From an uncultured Spirochaetales bacterium (lineage in GTDB: Bacteria > Spirochaetota > Spirochaetia > Sphaerochaetales > Sphaerochaetaceae): 57,616 nucleotides of DNA. Location: the NCBI GenBank assembly GCA_944390865.1, contig CALXRC010000013.1, positions 1-57,616 on the forward strand. Direction: 5' to 3'. The translations under genes were made by a program, and so were the position numbers. Shown one piece after another: positions 40,519 through 49,106 of the stretch (its first letter is position 1; the number at the start of each line of letters is the position of its first letter). Under the pieces are notes generated by a model, which had not been told where the DNA came from, ran no database searches, and worked only from the letters and a program-made list of their open reading frames with translations.

Positions 40519-41487
40519 ATGAAAAAACTTGTTCTCACCCTCACCCTCCTTCTTGCCGCACTTTTCCTTTCCGCACAGGCTGCGCCGGAAAGCACAGATG
40601 ATACAGTGATGATCGGGATCTCTCAGCTGATGGCCCACCCCGCGCTGGACAATATTGAACAGGGCATCAGGGATGCTCTTGAAAGCGAAGGCGTGAATGC
40701 TGTCTTCGATACGCAGAATGCCAACGGTGATGTTTCCACAGCCGCATCCATCGCCCAGCTGTTCAGAACTGAAGACTGCGATATCGTTGTCGGCATAGCC
40801 ACTCCGACAGCCCAGGCCCTGGCAAACGTGTTCGATGACAGGCCAGTTGTCTTTGCAACAGTCACTGATGTGGAAGCTGCCGGACTCTCAGGGCTGTCCA
40901 ATGTATGCGGAAGCTCGGATGCAGTTCCCTTTGAAGAGCACTTTGCCCTGATCGAACGCCTGACTGGAGCGCAGTCAATCGGAATGGTGTACACCGCAGG
41001 AGAGGCCAACGGCCTGGCTTCCATGGAGGCAATGAAGGCCATCTGCGAAGCCGCCGGCGTCGAGCTTGTATCTGCCTCTGTATCCAACTCATCAGAAGTT
41101 AGGCAGGCGGCACAGTCCATCATAAACCGTGTCGATGCGGTCTATGTGGCAAATGACAACACAGTCATATCAGCCGTCTCATCGCTGTCAGACGTCTGCC
41201 TTGAGAACAGCGTCCCTCTATTCAGTGCGGATACAACCTCATCCTTTGACTCAGATGTCTTCATCGCCTGCGGCTTCAACTACTACAAGTCAGGCCTTCT
41301 GACAGGCCAGATCGTCAAGAGGCTCCTTGCCGGTGAGAGCCCGGAGGAAATCGGAACAGTGTATCTCACAGACCTTGAGTACTACATCAACCTTGATGTT
41401 GCTGATGAGCTTGGCATAAGCGTTCCAGAAGACATCATTGAAAATGCCGTCTATCTGATGAGAGACGGTGTCAACACTGCACAATGA
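40519..41487 (+). CDS. ABC transporter substrate-binding protein (ABC_sub_bind/TrpX-like), orphan
   Basis: 322 residues with a signal peptide (KKLVLTLTLLLAALFLSAQAAPES, no lipobox Cys). The body matches the ABC_sub_bind family (VMIGISQLMAHPALDNIEQGIRDAL, then FATVTDVEAAGL and AVYVANDNTVISAV). Relatives bind aromatic amino acids or other small nitrogen compounds. No permease or ATPase gene follows. I choose ATG 40519 with AAGGAG; the upstream in-frame ATG 40462 overlaps the -35 box and cannot be on the message. Confidence 0.85.
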   Translation: MKKLVLTLTLLLAALFLSAQAAPESTDDTVMIGISQLMAHPALDNIEQGIRDALESEGVNAVFDTQNANGDVSTAASIAQLFRTEDCDIVVGIATPTAQALANVFDDRPVVFATVTDVEAAGLSGLSNVCGSSDAVPFEEHFALIERLTGAQSIGMVYTAGEANGLASMEAMKAICEAAGVELVSASVSNSSEVRQAAQSIINRVDAVYVANDNTVISAVSSLSDVCLENSVPLFSADTTSSFDSDVFIACGFNYYKSGLLTGQIVKRLLAGESPEEIGTVYLTDLEYYINLDVADELGISVPEDIIENAVYLMRDGVNTAQ

Positions 41488-41502
41488 CACAAAACCTGAG
41501 GT

Positions 41503-41537
41503 CTGAATGGTCTGAGTACGGAATCCAGATCATTCAG
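41503..41537 (+). terminator. Hairpin after the orphan binding-protein gene
   Basis: CTGAATGGTCTG (41503-41514) pairs with CAGATCATTCAG (41526-41537, one G-U), followed by GCTGTTCTTT, a weak T-run. Confidence 0.5.
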
Positions 41538-41641
41538 GCTGTTCTTTAAGAAAGCTGCCAGCAAATCTGCCTCGAAAACCAGCCTGATGTGCATGGGAAA
41601 CATACAGCCCCGATACAAAATTAAAACATGACTTCTTTGTG

Positions 41642-41680
41642 AAAAAACAGGCTTCACTGTCCGAATGGAGGTGAAGCCTG
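41642..41680 (-). terminator. Terminator of the yhf operon
   Basis: On the minus strand a perfect 10-bp stem (41648-41657 with 41671-41680) is followed by six T residues (41642-41647), ten nt after the yhfW stop. Confidence 0.88.
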
Positions 41681-41689
41681 CCATCATTT

Positions 41690-42904
41690 TCATCTCAGTC
41701 CAAGCTCAGGCAGGAACGAAGTTCCGTTCTGCACTGCTTTCTGACCAAGGTAATCGCACACTGAGGCACCCACATCGGAAAGCGTCTTCCTCAGGCCGAT
41801 GCATTTCCCGCTCAGCCCCTGTTTGTAAATGAGCAGCGGCACACATTCACGCGTGTGCTTGCTGTGTCCGATCAGGGGATCGTTTCCATGATCAGCCATG
41901 ACAGTGAGGATATCATCAGGACCAAGGTGTCCAAGCAGCTCAGCCAGCCCCCTGTCGGCAATTTCCAGAACTGACTTGTACTCAGCCGTTGACTGGGAAT
42001 GCCCTGCCAGGTCCGTTTCCTGAATGTTGGTGCAGATGAATCCAGTATCCATCTTATCAAGTTCCCTGATCGTGTGCTCAAAGCACTCAGCTGTGGGAAC
42101 GCAGGAAATGGACAGTCCCTTGTCGTTTGCCACAATGTCCGCGACCTTGCCTATCAGCACGACGGGAAGGCCGGCTTCAGTGAGTATGGTCGGGGCCTGA
42201 ACTGTCTTGTCGACTCCATAGCCGAGGTGGAGGCAGTGATAGTCCTTCTCGTAAGAGCGGGAGAGTGCTGAGGCAATGCCTATGAACCTGCCTTCCTTCA
42301 CCTGCTCTGCCCTGTACAGGTCGTCCATCGTGTTTCCTCTTCCTCCGAACACAATGACGCGGCCTACCGTGACAACCTGACGCACCAGCTGCGCGATCTC
42401 GACTTCCTTTTCGAAGCTGATGAAATCAAGCGGAGCCGTGACGTTATAGCACATGCCCAGATCGGCTTCCAGGTTGTCTGCCACTGTCACATAGTCATCG
42501 GCAACGACATAGCGCAGTCCCTGTCTTGTGATGATCTCTGTCTTGTGCCCATGAGCTCTCAGAATCGCCTCGACATCGTCAACACGCTCCTGAAACGGAT
42601 GCACATCAGGTTTTTTAGGCAGTGTGCCCATGATCTCCTGATGGCCCATGAATGTGTCAGCTCCGAAGTGCATGAGCTCGCTTTTCCCCCAGTTTGCGGA
42701 AGGAGAGAACTTCATCATGGCACTTTCCGAGCCGAAGGCATTCATCAGGCCCAGCCTTTCCAGCGTCGCAAGCTTCAGCTCCGGCCAGTCTTTCAGTATG
42801 GAGCCGAGCGTGCTGGCCTTCTCGTCTCCGGGTCTCACTATATGGGCATCAGCCATGGCGCCGATGCCAAAGCCGTCAAGCACTATTACGACAAAACGCT
42901 TCAT
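41690..42904 (-). CDS. yhfW: YhfW, phosphopentomutase-like alkaline-phosphatase-superfamily protein
   Basis: 404 residues. Start MKRFVVIVLDGFGIGAMADA holds the first metal Asp. Later ETDLAGHSQS and VMADHGNDPLIGHSKHTRECVPLL carry the further metal ligands, as in DeoB. The context (yhf operon) and divergence make YhfW, of unproven function, more likely than the nucleoside-salvage DeoB. A phosphosugar mutase or phosphoryl transfer on the pathway intermediate is the obvious guess. It overlaps yhfX by 4 nt and is the last gene before the terminator. Confidence 0.85.
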   Translation of the reverse strand: MKRFVVIVLDGFGIGAMADAHIVRPGDEKASTLGSILKDWPELKLATLERLGLMNAFGSESAMMKFSPSANWGKSELMHFGADTFMGHQEIMGTLPKKPDVHPFQERVDDVEAILRAHGHKTEIITRQGLRYVVADDYVTVADNLEADLGMCYNVTAPLDFISFEKEVEIAQLVRQVVTVGRVIVFGGRGNTMDDLYRAEQVKEGRFIGIASALSRSYEKDYHCLHLGYGVDKTVQAPTILTEAGLPVVLIGKVADIVANDKGLSISCVPTAECFEHTIRELDKMDTGFICTNIQETDLAGHSQSTAEYKSVLEIADRGLAELLGHLGPDDILTVMADHGNDPLIGHSKHTRECVPLLIYKQGLSGKCIGLRKTLSDVGASVCDYLGQKAVQNGTSFLPELGLR

Positions 42905-44058
42905 TGTTTTTTTCTCCCGAGGCTGTCATAGACAGCAGCAATGCGCGGCTGTCCGTCTGACAGGCCTTCAACAAGCACAACATCAGATCTTGTGACAAAG
43001 ATCTGGAATCTGTAAGCCATGATGACGCTGTCACCGACATCAGCCTGGCAGTCAAGTCCGAAATGATAGTCAATCGACTCATCTGAGGGAGGAATCACCC
43101 CTGCCTTTTTCATGGAATCAAGTTTTCTTCCGACAAGAGCACTGCTGACATGGCTGCGGCGGTAATGCCCTCCGCCGTATGCATACGAGAGTCCCTGGAA
43201 GCGGTGCGACACTTCACTCAGATAAAGAACGCAGGGTCTCTCCTCAAGATCCTTCTGCGCATGCAGCGGTGTCGTTCCGGTCAGTCCGTGCCCCGGCTCC
43301 CCGCAGTTGCCTCCGCGCTCAGCCATCAGACGCAGCGTCCTGCAGCAGGTGGCACTGGGCGTGTTTGTTATCAGATTGTCATGTCCGGCAGCACAAAGCA
43401 TCCGCTCAGCCTTGAGCACAGTGTTCAGGTTGGCAGTCGGCGCAATGTCGCCGCACTCTGAGTTGTAAAGATAGCAGGGAAAGGACGTGACCCCGCTGAT
43501 TCTTATGTTCTCAAGTGCCTCAAGCTGTCTGACCGTATCTTCAAGTCTGCTGATATGAAAGCCGGCAGACTGCCCGGAATAGAGCATGTCGCAATCATCA
43601 TAGACACGGATGAAGATATTCTGCACGCGACAAAGACGTCCTGCAGCCTCGTTTATTGAACGCGCCTTTTCCAGAGAATACACTGTCATGTTGTCAACGC
43701 CGTAGGAGATGAGGGACGAAAGCATCGACTCAGGTATCTGGACCAGATGCCCGGCATTGCCGATCCTTATTCCGTTTTCCATCATCACGGCAGCTTCCTT
43801 GAAATCAACAACGACAGCACCGTCATAGCCTAGATCATCAAGAAGCCTGGCCAGATAAGGATTTCTGCCAAGCTGCTTGAGCATGTAATACAGTCTGATT
43901 GAGTGACTGTCAGCTTCCTTCTTTATTGCCTCTGCATTGCAAAGGAAAGTGTCGACATCGACAATATAGGAATCAGGCCGGATGAGTCCGTTCTGGTGGG
44001 CATAGACTGCATAGTCTGCCAGTGCACTGTTCTCACGTATGGTCTTTTCAAGAAACAC
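42901..44058 (-). CDS. yhfX: YhfX, alanine-racemase-like PLP enzyme
   Basis: 385 residues of the fold-III PLP (alanine racemase N-terminal) barrel. Probable Schiff-base lysine is in LYYMLKQLGRNP near 56-67, and the second half has VTSFPCYLYNSE and GEPGHGLTGTTPLH. Reaction unknown; family members racemise or eliminate on amino acids. GTG start with AAGGAGG seven nt upstream. It overlaps yhfS by 11 nt and yhfW by 4 nt, so stoichiometric expression is likely. Confidence 0.88.
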   Translation of the reverse strand: MFLEKTIRENSALADYAVYAHQNGLIRPDSYIVDVDTFLCNAEAIKKEADSHSIRLYYMLKQLGRNPYLARLLDDLGYDGAVVVDFKEAAVMMENGIRIGNAGHLVQIPESMLSSLISYGVDNMTVYSLEKARSINEAAGRLCRVQNIFIRVYDDCDMLYSGQSAGFHISRLEDTVRQLEALENIRISGVTSFPCYLYNSECGDIAPTANLNTVLKAERMLCAAGHDNLITNTPSATCCRTLRLMAERGGNCGEPGHGLTGTTPLHAQKDLEERPCVLYLSEVSHRFQGLSYAYGGGHYRRSHVSSALVGRKLDSMKKAGVIPPSDESIDYHFGLDCQADVGDSVIMAYRFQIFVTRSDVVLVEGLSDGQPRIAAVYDSLGRKKQ

Positions 44059-45151
44059 TCACTGCCCTCCTTATGCTCTCAGCCAGTATCCTGAGAATCG
44101 TATCGCTGCCGCTGCGCATCGGATTTATGCGTATCATGCGCTTCTCCAGCAGCGGATCGTATTTGCGGAATGTTCCGGAAATGCGGTAGAACATGGGCAC
44201 TATCTCATACCTGGACTCGGCTCCTACAGGATTGGGAGCCGCGCCGAGCCTTTCAGCCTCCTCCAGGACTCTGTATGCAATATCCTGGTCGAACTCGACA
44301 AGCAGGACCTTGCTCTGGGCATTGGCGATGAAGGCATCGGCAACATGCTCAACCTCACCGCTTTTAAGCCTTCTTACACACTCCTCATTCACTTCAGCCT
44401 GCACCGCAAGGGCTACAGGAGCATAGACAAGACCGTGAAGCACATCCATGGCCTCATGACCCTGCACCTGCATGCCGCCGGAATAGCTCTCCCTTTCCAG
44501 TCTGTCGATGTACTCTGCCTTTCCCGCAATGACTCCTATGCCTTCAGGTCCCAGAAGCTTGAAAGAAGAAAAGCATGACAGGTCTGCACCGCACTGGATG
44601 CCTGTCTTCCTGACTTTCATGACCGCATAGTTGTCATCCGTGATGACAGGAATCTCCTTTATCCTTTTGATGAGCCGGACTACAGTCTCAAGATCATAGC
44701 TGTCATCAGGCTTCTGCCTCGTGTACTGGACAAGGGCGGCTCTGATCTCACTGTGCCGCTCCAGCACTGACTTAAGATCCTCAGGATCATTGAAATCTGC
44801 CTCGACAGTCTTTATTCCCAGCATCTCAAGGCTTGTTGCTGTCGTGTTGTAGACAGGGGCCTTATGCACGAGCAGAGTGTCAAGAGGCTTCAGGACAGCA
44901 TGAAGGGCAAAGCGAATTGCACCTGAGCCGGAACCGCGCACAAGAAGCGCACGTTCGGCTGAGAAGATGTCAGCGATGACTGATTCAGCCTTCTTTGTAG
45001 TCACTGGCTTGTTCAGCCCGGGAACGACGCCCAGATCTCCGCGTGAAAGCATTTCATGGCCGGCAAACACCCTGGTGATGGCATTTACGACCCTGAACTG
45101 CAGCTGTTTTGCTTCATCAACGCTCATTGAATAAAGCGGATATGTATTCAC
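44048..45151 (-). CDS. yhfS: YhfS, fold-I PLP-dependent aminotransferase-like protein
   Basis: 367 residues. Recognisable YhfS motifs: GDLGVVPGLNKP, VRGSGSGAIRFAL, TDDNYAVMKV, the PLP lysine in SSFKLLGPEGIGV, NAQSKVLLVEF and PVGAESRYEI. Mechanism should be transamination or beta/gamma elimination, substrate unknown. I choose the GTG at 45151 with AAGGAGG 5 nt upstream; it yields the start MNTYPLYSMS, equivalent to E. coli. The reading frame from ATG 45241 adds 30 residues that have no RBS and overlap php. Confidence 0.88.
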   Translation of the reverse strand: MNTYPLYSMSVDEAKQLQFRVVNAITRVFAGHEMLSRGDLGVVPGLNKPVTTKKAESVIADIFSAERALLVRGSGSGAIRFALHAVLKPLDTLLVHKAPVYNTTATSLEMLGIKTVEADFNDPEDLKSVLERHSEIRAALVQYTRQKPDDSYDLETVVRLIKRIKEIPVITDDNYAVMKVRKTGIQCGADLSCFSSFKLLGPEGIGVIAGKAEYIDRLERESYSGGMQVQGHEAMDVLHGLVYAPVALAVQAEVNEECVRRLKSGEVEHVADAFIANAQSKVLLVEFDQDIAYRVLEEAERLGAAPNPVGAESRYEIVPMFYRISGTFRKYDPLLEKRMIRINPMRSGSDTILRILAESIRRAVSVS

Positions 45152-45224
45152 AGACACCTCCTTAAGACACGCTCCTGCTATTCTGAGCAGGTCTTGCCAG
45201 GCCCTCTTCCGGCCCTCGTCAGTC

Positions 45225-46106
45225 TCATCCTCTTCTCTCAAGAAGCCTCTCAGGGTTGCTGCACAGCATCATATGGACATCCTCACAGGTAAAACCGGCC
45301 TTGTACAGGGCAGGAATGAAGGAAGTCATGATATATGAATACCCCGGGCCTCCGTTTGCCTTGAGGTGACTCTTGCGCGTGATATCCATGGACAGCACTA
45401 CCTGGCGGCCATAGCCGCGCTGGAAAATCTTCTTCAGCGTCGCGATCCTGTACTCATCACTCTGGTAATTGAGCTTTCCGACTGTATCAAACCCAATGCT
45501 TGCACCGCGGTCGAGAACGGAAAGGATATAGTCAGGATCGCTGTTCAGGTCCATATGCCCGATCACGACACGGGCAGGATCAACGCCCTCAGAAATGAGA
45601 AGGTCAAGCTGCTCATTGGCAAGGGTTCCCAGAGTCGTGTGCGTGGTTATCAGCGCACCTGTCCCGGCTGCGGCCTTTGCAGAAGCCGTGAAGACTTTTC
45701 TCTCTATCTCTGTCATTGCATTTCTTGATGTTCCGATCTCGCCGATGGCACTGGCCTTTATTCCTGTATCCTCAATGCCGGACTCAAGCTCGCTTATCAT
45801 CAGGTCTGCAAGCTCTGAAACCGTTTTTTCATATACATAGTCCGGCAGGAAAGGTTCTTTATAAAAACCGGTGCACATCAGGATGTTCATTCCGCTGGCC
45901 TGTGCCACATCCCTTATGTACGCGGCATTCCTTCCCATGCCGAGGTTGGTGACTTCCAGAATGTTGTGGACACCGAGCTCCTTCAGCGCCATGAACTCCT
46001 CTATCGTCTTTTCCTTCTCGTCCAGACGGCAGTCATCATCTTTTTTCACGCCGGACAGATCAATCGTCACATGCTCATGCATCAGAGTATATCCTGCTAA
46101 CAGCAT
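45225..46106 (-). CDS. php: Php (YhfV), phosphotriesterase homology protein
   Basis: 293 residues of the amidohydrolase-superfamily phosphotriesterase group. Metal ligands visible are H10-x-H12 (MHEHVTIDLSG), Glu in GEIGTS near 126, His in TTHTTLG, His in IGHMDL and Asp in LSMDITRKSHLKANGG. Close to E. coli Php, whose natural substrate is not known; a lactonase or phosphodiesterase role is plausible. GGAGG stands 6 nt before ATG. It overlaps the amidase-like gene by 10 nt. Confidence 0.93.
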   Translation of the reverse strand: MLLAGYTLMHEHVTIDLSGVKKDDDCRLDEKEKTIEEFMALKELGVHNILEVTNLGMGRNAAYIRDVAQASGMNILMCTGFYKEPFLPDYVYEKTVSELADLMISELESGIEDTGIKASAIGEIGTSRNAMTEIERKVFTASAKAAAGTGALITTHTTLGTLANEQLDLLISEGVDPARVVIGHMDLNSDPDYILSVLDRGASIGFDTVGKLNYQSDEYRIATLKKIFQRGYGRQVVLSMDITRKSHLKANGGPGYSYIMTSFIPALYKAGFTCEDVHMMLCSNPERLLERRG

Positions 46107-47053
46107 TGCCAGCCTCCATTTGAAAAATGATTGTCAAGATTGGAAAAATAACGCTCAGCAACAGGGTTGAAGCTGCATGCGAGTTTTTCCGCTTCGCTCA
46201 TGATGGCACTGAAGCCCTCGTCATCCGGGCTGCTGATGAGCAGCGTGCAGCAGGCAAGCCTGTCTGAGGGAACAGAAAGTGCGCTCAGCCCTGCCATGTT
46301 TGCAACACGCATCAGCCCCTTCATCGAAGCTCTCTGGTCAAGCCTCGTGCTTTCATCCCAGGAGCCTGAAATGCTGTCCCCTGTTCCCATAAGGTCAACA
46401 GGACCTTCATGGGAAACAAGGAGCACGCCCGGCCTCACATTCTCCCTGAGCCAGCTAATCAGAGGTCTCCTGGCCCCGAACCGGTCAAGGTCAGCAGGGC
46501 ATTCCACTATCTCATACTCAATGCTCTTAAAGCTGAATGTGAGGGCCAGAGCGCGTTTCAGCACTGCAAGATCCCTTGCGATGAAACCCAGTGACGGAGT
46601 GAACGTGATTCCGTCAGTGGATGTCTTCGCAAAGGTTCTCATTCTCTTCTCATCAAGAGCCGGTGAGATGAAGCCGTAGAGGTTGACGCTTGCAGCCGGA
46701 GCCAGCACGGATCCGCCTCCGTCAGTGCCCAGTGCGATGTCATTGATGTGATAAAGGACATTCAGGGCGCTGCCTGATGAAGAGCCTGTCATGGGCCTCA
46801 TCGTCAGCGGATTGATCAGGGCCGGATCAACAGCCCTTCCGCCCAGGCTGGCGGCATCTATTGTGTGAAGGTATATGCCCGCCCTCTCAAGAGAGCGGAC
46901 ATATTCAGGATCAATTGCATTTGTATCCTTGAGGCCGAGGTACAGACATGAAGGACCTGCATGGTCAATCACAGAGGGAAAGACCCTCTTCACAGTTCCG
47001 TATGGATTCATCATTGCCACAAAGGTCTTCTTGGCAAATACCCCGTCCGTCAT
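46097..47053 (-). CDS. Short amidase-signature-family protein inside the yhf operon
   Basis: 318 residues, shorter than typical amidases (450-500). Core parts are visible: a candidate catalytic Lys in YLGLKDTNAID near 39-49, the cis-Ser region TGSSSGSALNVL near 89-100, and GTDGGGSVLAPAAS with the nucleophile Ser, followed by NLYGF. It may hydrolyse an amide or carry a binding role. I do not know it from the E. coli yhf operon. It overlaps php by 10 nt and follows yhfT by 8 nt, so it is fully integrated in the operon. Confidence 0.8.
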   Translation of the reverse strand: MTDGVFAKKTFVAMMNPYGTVKRVFPSVIDHAGPSCLYLGLKDTNAIDPEYVRSLERAGIYLHTIDAASLGGRAVDPALINPLTMRPMTGSSSGSALNVLYHINDIALGTDGGGSVLAPAASVNLYGFISPALDEKRMRTFAKTSTDGITFTPSLGFIARDLAVLKRALALTFSFKSIEYEIVECPADLDRFGARRPLISWLRENVRPGVLLVSHEGPVDLMGTGDSISGSWDESTRLDQRASMKGLMRVANMAGLSALSVPSDRLACCTLLISSPDDEGFSAIMSEAEKLACSFNPVAERYFSNLDNHFSNGGWQCC

Positions 47054-47061
47054 CTCATACC

Positions 47062-48354
47062 TCAGATCAGGTGAATGACCAGCAGCAGGTTCAGCAGGAT
47101 GCCGAAGATGATACAGGCCACAGGTCCGATTGCCAGATCCACAATAGGCTTCTTGCTCTTTCTGTTGAGCAGGAAGGTTCCGATCACGAACAGAGCGCCG
47201 ATTCCTGAGTATCCGCAGGCTGCGGCAGACATTGCCTCAGCAGCTACAATACCGCCGCCGAGAAGTGCGATCTCGAGAACCTTGTTCATGGAAGTTCTGA
47301 CATACTCGCCCATATCCTTGACGCCGGGGAAGCGGTCCATGAGCTTTGCAAAGAGGTTGATGAGCAGGACTTCGACAATCATGACGGCAGCGCCGGCGAT
47401 GAGGGCAATGAACGGATGTCCGTGAAGCAGAAGTCCGACAACGAAGACAAATGTACATCCGGCGGCGCCATAGACACCTGTTACGATGGCTGTGGTGAAT
47501 ACCAGAGGAATGAATCCGATTGCTCGGGCAAAGGCTGTGAGGGCCGCATTTGTATACTGATGCTCAGCAAGCAGAGCCAGAGATGCAGGGTCGCCTGCAA
47601 GCATTTCAAGGCTTGTGCCCATTGCGATGAGGCCGCCGATGGCTGCCAGGAAGTACCAGTTCTTTCTGATTCTGGCAACATTGCCTTCAAATCCTGCTGT
47701 AAGATCCTGGTTTGTGCTCTCTGTTCCCTTGGTTCTGGTTGCAAACACGATCATCATGATCATGCCGGCCAGCATGGCCATGCCTTCAGCGTTGAGGGAG
47801 ACTGTGCTTGAACCGATTGCGAATGAACCCCACTTCTTGAAGATGAAGTAGACAAGTACGGTCACTGCTGCTGTGATCAGGCCTTTCTTGAATCCATGCT
47901 GATAGGCGACGCCTACTGCAGGGAAGATTGCGAAGGCCACTGTGACGAAGTTGGAGACGGAGCCCAGCTCGTTCGTGAAGTTGTAAGGCATGAGCGCGAA
48001 CAGGTCGACAACGAACTCGAGTCCGACAAGAACCAGCAAGCCATAGACAGCACCGATGACACCGGCTACTATCCAGCCGATCTTTGTGGCAGGACAGAAC
48101 GAACCGATGATATCAGTCGTGAGCAGCAGACAGTGAATGAGAATGATGCTTGCTGCAATTGAGGTCGGAATTCCAAAGCCGATGACAAGACCGAAGCTGA
48201 TGGCAAAGGACATGGCTGCCAGCTCCTTTCTTGATATCTCCTTATTGAAATACTGACCTACGATAGGCCTGAATCCATCATTGAAAACCGCAATACCCTT
48301 ATTGGAGAGTATGGCAGCCAGGCCTCCGATCAGAGCGATAACCACGTACCTCAT
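47062..48354 (-). CDS. yhfT: YhfT, putative membrane transporter
   Basis: 430 residues, about twelve membrane segments. It starts MRYVVIALIGGLAAILSNKGIAVFNDGFRPIVGQ and contains FGIPTSIAASIILIHCLLLTTDIIG, as expected for YhfT. Presumed importer of the pathway substrate. AAGGAGG lies 7 nt before the ATG, which overlaps the yhfU stop as ATGA. Confidence 0.88.
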   Translation of the reverse strand: MRYVVIALIGGLAAILSNKGIAVFNDGFRPIVGQYFNKEISRKELAAMSFAISFGLVIGFGIPTSIAASIILIHCLLLTTDIIGSFCPATKIGWIVAGVIGAVYGLLVLVGLEFVVDLFALMPYNFTNELGSVSNFVTVAFAIFPAVGVAYQHGFKKGLITAAVTVLVYFIFKKWGSFAIGSSTVSLNAEGMAMLAGMIMMIVFATRTKGTESTNQDLTAGFEGNVARIRKNWYFLAAIGGLIAMGTSLEMLAGDPASLALLAEHQYTNAALTAFARAIGFIPLVFTTAIVTGVYGAAGCTFVFVVGLLLHGHPFIALIAGAAVMIVEVLLINLFAKLMDRFPGVKDMGEYVRTSMNKVLEIALLGGGIVAAEAMSAAACGYSGIGALFVIGTFLLNRKSKKPIVDLAIGPVACIIFGILLNLLLVIHLI

Positions 48355-48722
48355 AAAGTACCTCCTTCTTTTTTCCTGAGAATCTCAATGAGCAGCGGAA
48401 CAACCTGGTCCTTGTGCTGCGCAGTAAAGCCGAAGGCTGTCTTCCCGCTTCTCACCTCATCCTCAATTTCTTTCTCGCTAGATATCCTGCCGGGCATGGA
48501 GATTGTGGCACATTTTGCCTTCCCGAGAAGAGCCAGCGCCATTGCCAGGGCTCCTCCGCCTCCAGTGTTGCAGGCTCCAAGATAATAATCGTAAGAGCCT
48601 TTCTTCATGGCCATGGTCGCATCAAGATCATTTTTGATGTCCACAACCGCATCCGGCAGGCCTGCTTTGACCAGAGCAGCAATTTCCTGCTTGTCGATCT
48701 GACCGCCAATGACGATTTTCAT
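48351..48722 (-). CDS. yhfU: YhfU (DUF2620 family)
   Basis: 123 residues, small alpha/beta protein beginning MKIVIGGQIDKQEIAALVKAGLP and carrying a Gly-rich loop NTGGGGALAMALALLG near 52-67. Resembles an EIIB-like or nucleotide-binding fold in outline. Function unknown. It is always found next to YhfT, which suggests a cytosolic partner of the transporter. AGGAGG before ATG. Coupled (ATGA) with yhfT. Confidence 0.88.
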   Translation of the reverse strand: MKIVIGGQIDKQEIAALVKAGLPDAVVDIKNDLDATMAMKKGSYDYYLGACNTGGGGALAMALALLGKAKCATISMPGRISSEKEIEDEVRSGKTAFGFTAQHKDQVVPLLIEILRKKEGGTL

Positions 48723-48740
48723 TTCTGCTCCTCCTTTTGC

Positions 48741-49097
48741 TCACGATAAGAGATTTAGAATATGGACAAGTAAGAACTGTCTCTCACTGTCGCTGAATTC
48801 GATATCACAATGCTCAAGCAGACTGTCCCTTATTTCAAGCGCTGCCTGATAGCCCTCTTCCTCCTTCAGGCTCTCAAGGACGGCCTCATCATAGCCTGCC
48901 TCGGCATCCTTGTTTATTGCTCTCTGGCTCGCCATTGCCAGATGAGTTATGAATGTCTCAAGGCTGTCGCTGTCATAATCCCTGTCGCAGAAGACAGAGG
49001 CGGCATAGCGCGTGAAGTCAGCAGCCTGCTTTGACACGACCCCCGCACTCTCAAGTATTCCGATGCGCTTTAACTGTTCTTCCAGCTGACTCATCAT
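48741..49097 (-). CDS. yhfY: YhfY-like PRD-domain protein
   Basis: 118 residues consisting of one PTS-regulation-type domain: conserved His in FITHLAMASQRAI near 44-56, and FLLVHILNLLS at the end. PRDs are phosphorylated on His by PTS proteins in antiterminators and activators; here there is no DNA-binding part. It follows yhfZ by 9 nt. The role may be to sense PTS state for YhfZ. Confidence 0.83.
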   Translation of the reverse strand: MMSQLEEQLKRIGILESAGVVSKQAADFTRYAASVFCDRDYDSDSLETFITHLAMASQRAINKDAEAGYDEAVLESLKEEEGYQAALEIRDSLLEHCDIEFSDSERQFLLVHILNLLS

Positions 49098-49106
49098 TTT
49101 CCCCCT

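Noticed and set aside
41690..42904. Ordinary deoB for nucleoside salvage
   Set aside because: No deoA, deoC, deoD or nucleoside transporter is near. The operon partners are YhfX, YhfS and Php, so YhfW fits better.
45152..45241. N-terminal extension of YhfS
   Set aside because: No SD at the upstream ATG, while AAGGAGG stands ideally before GTG 45151, and that start aligns with the E. coli protein.
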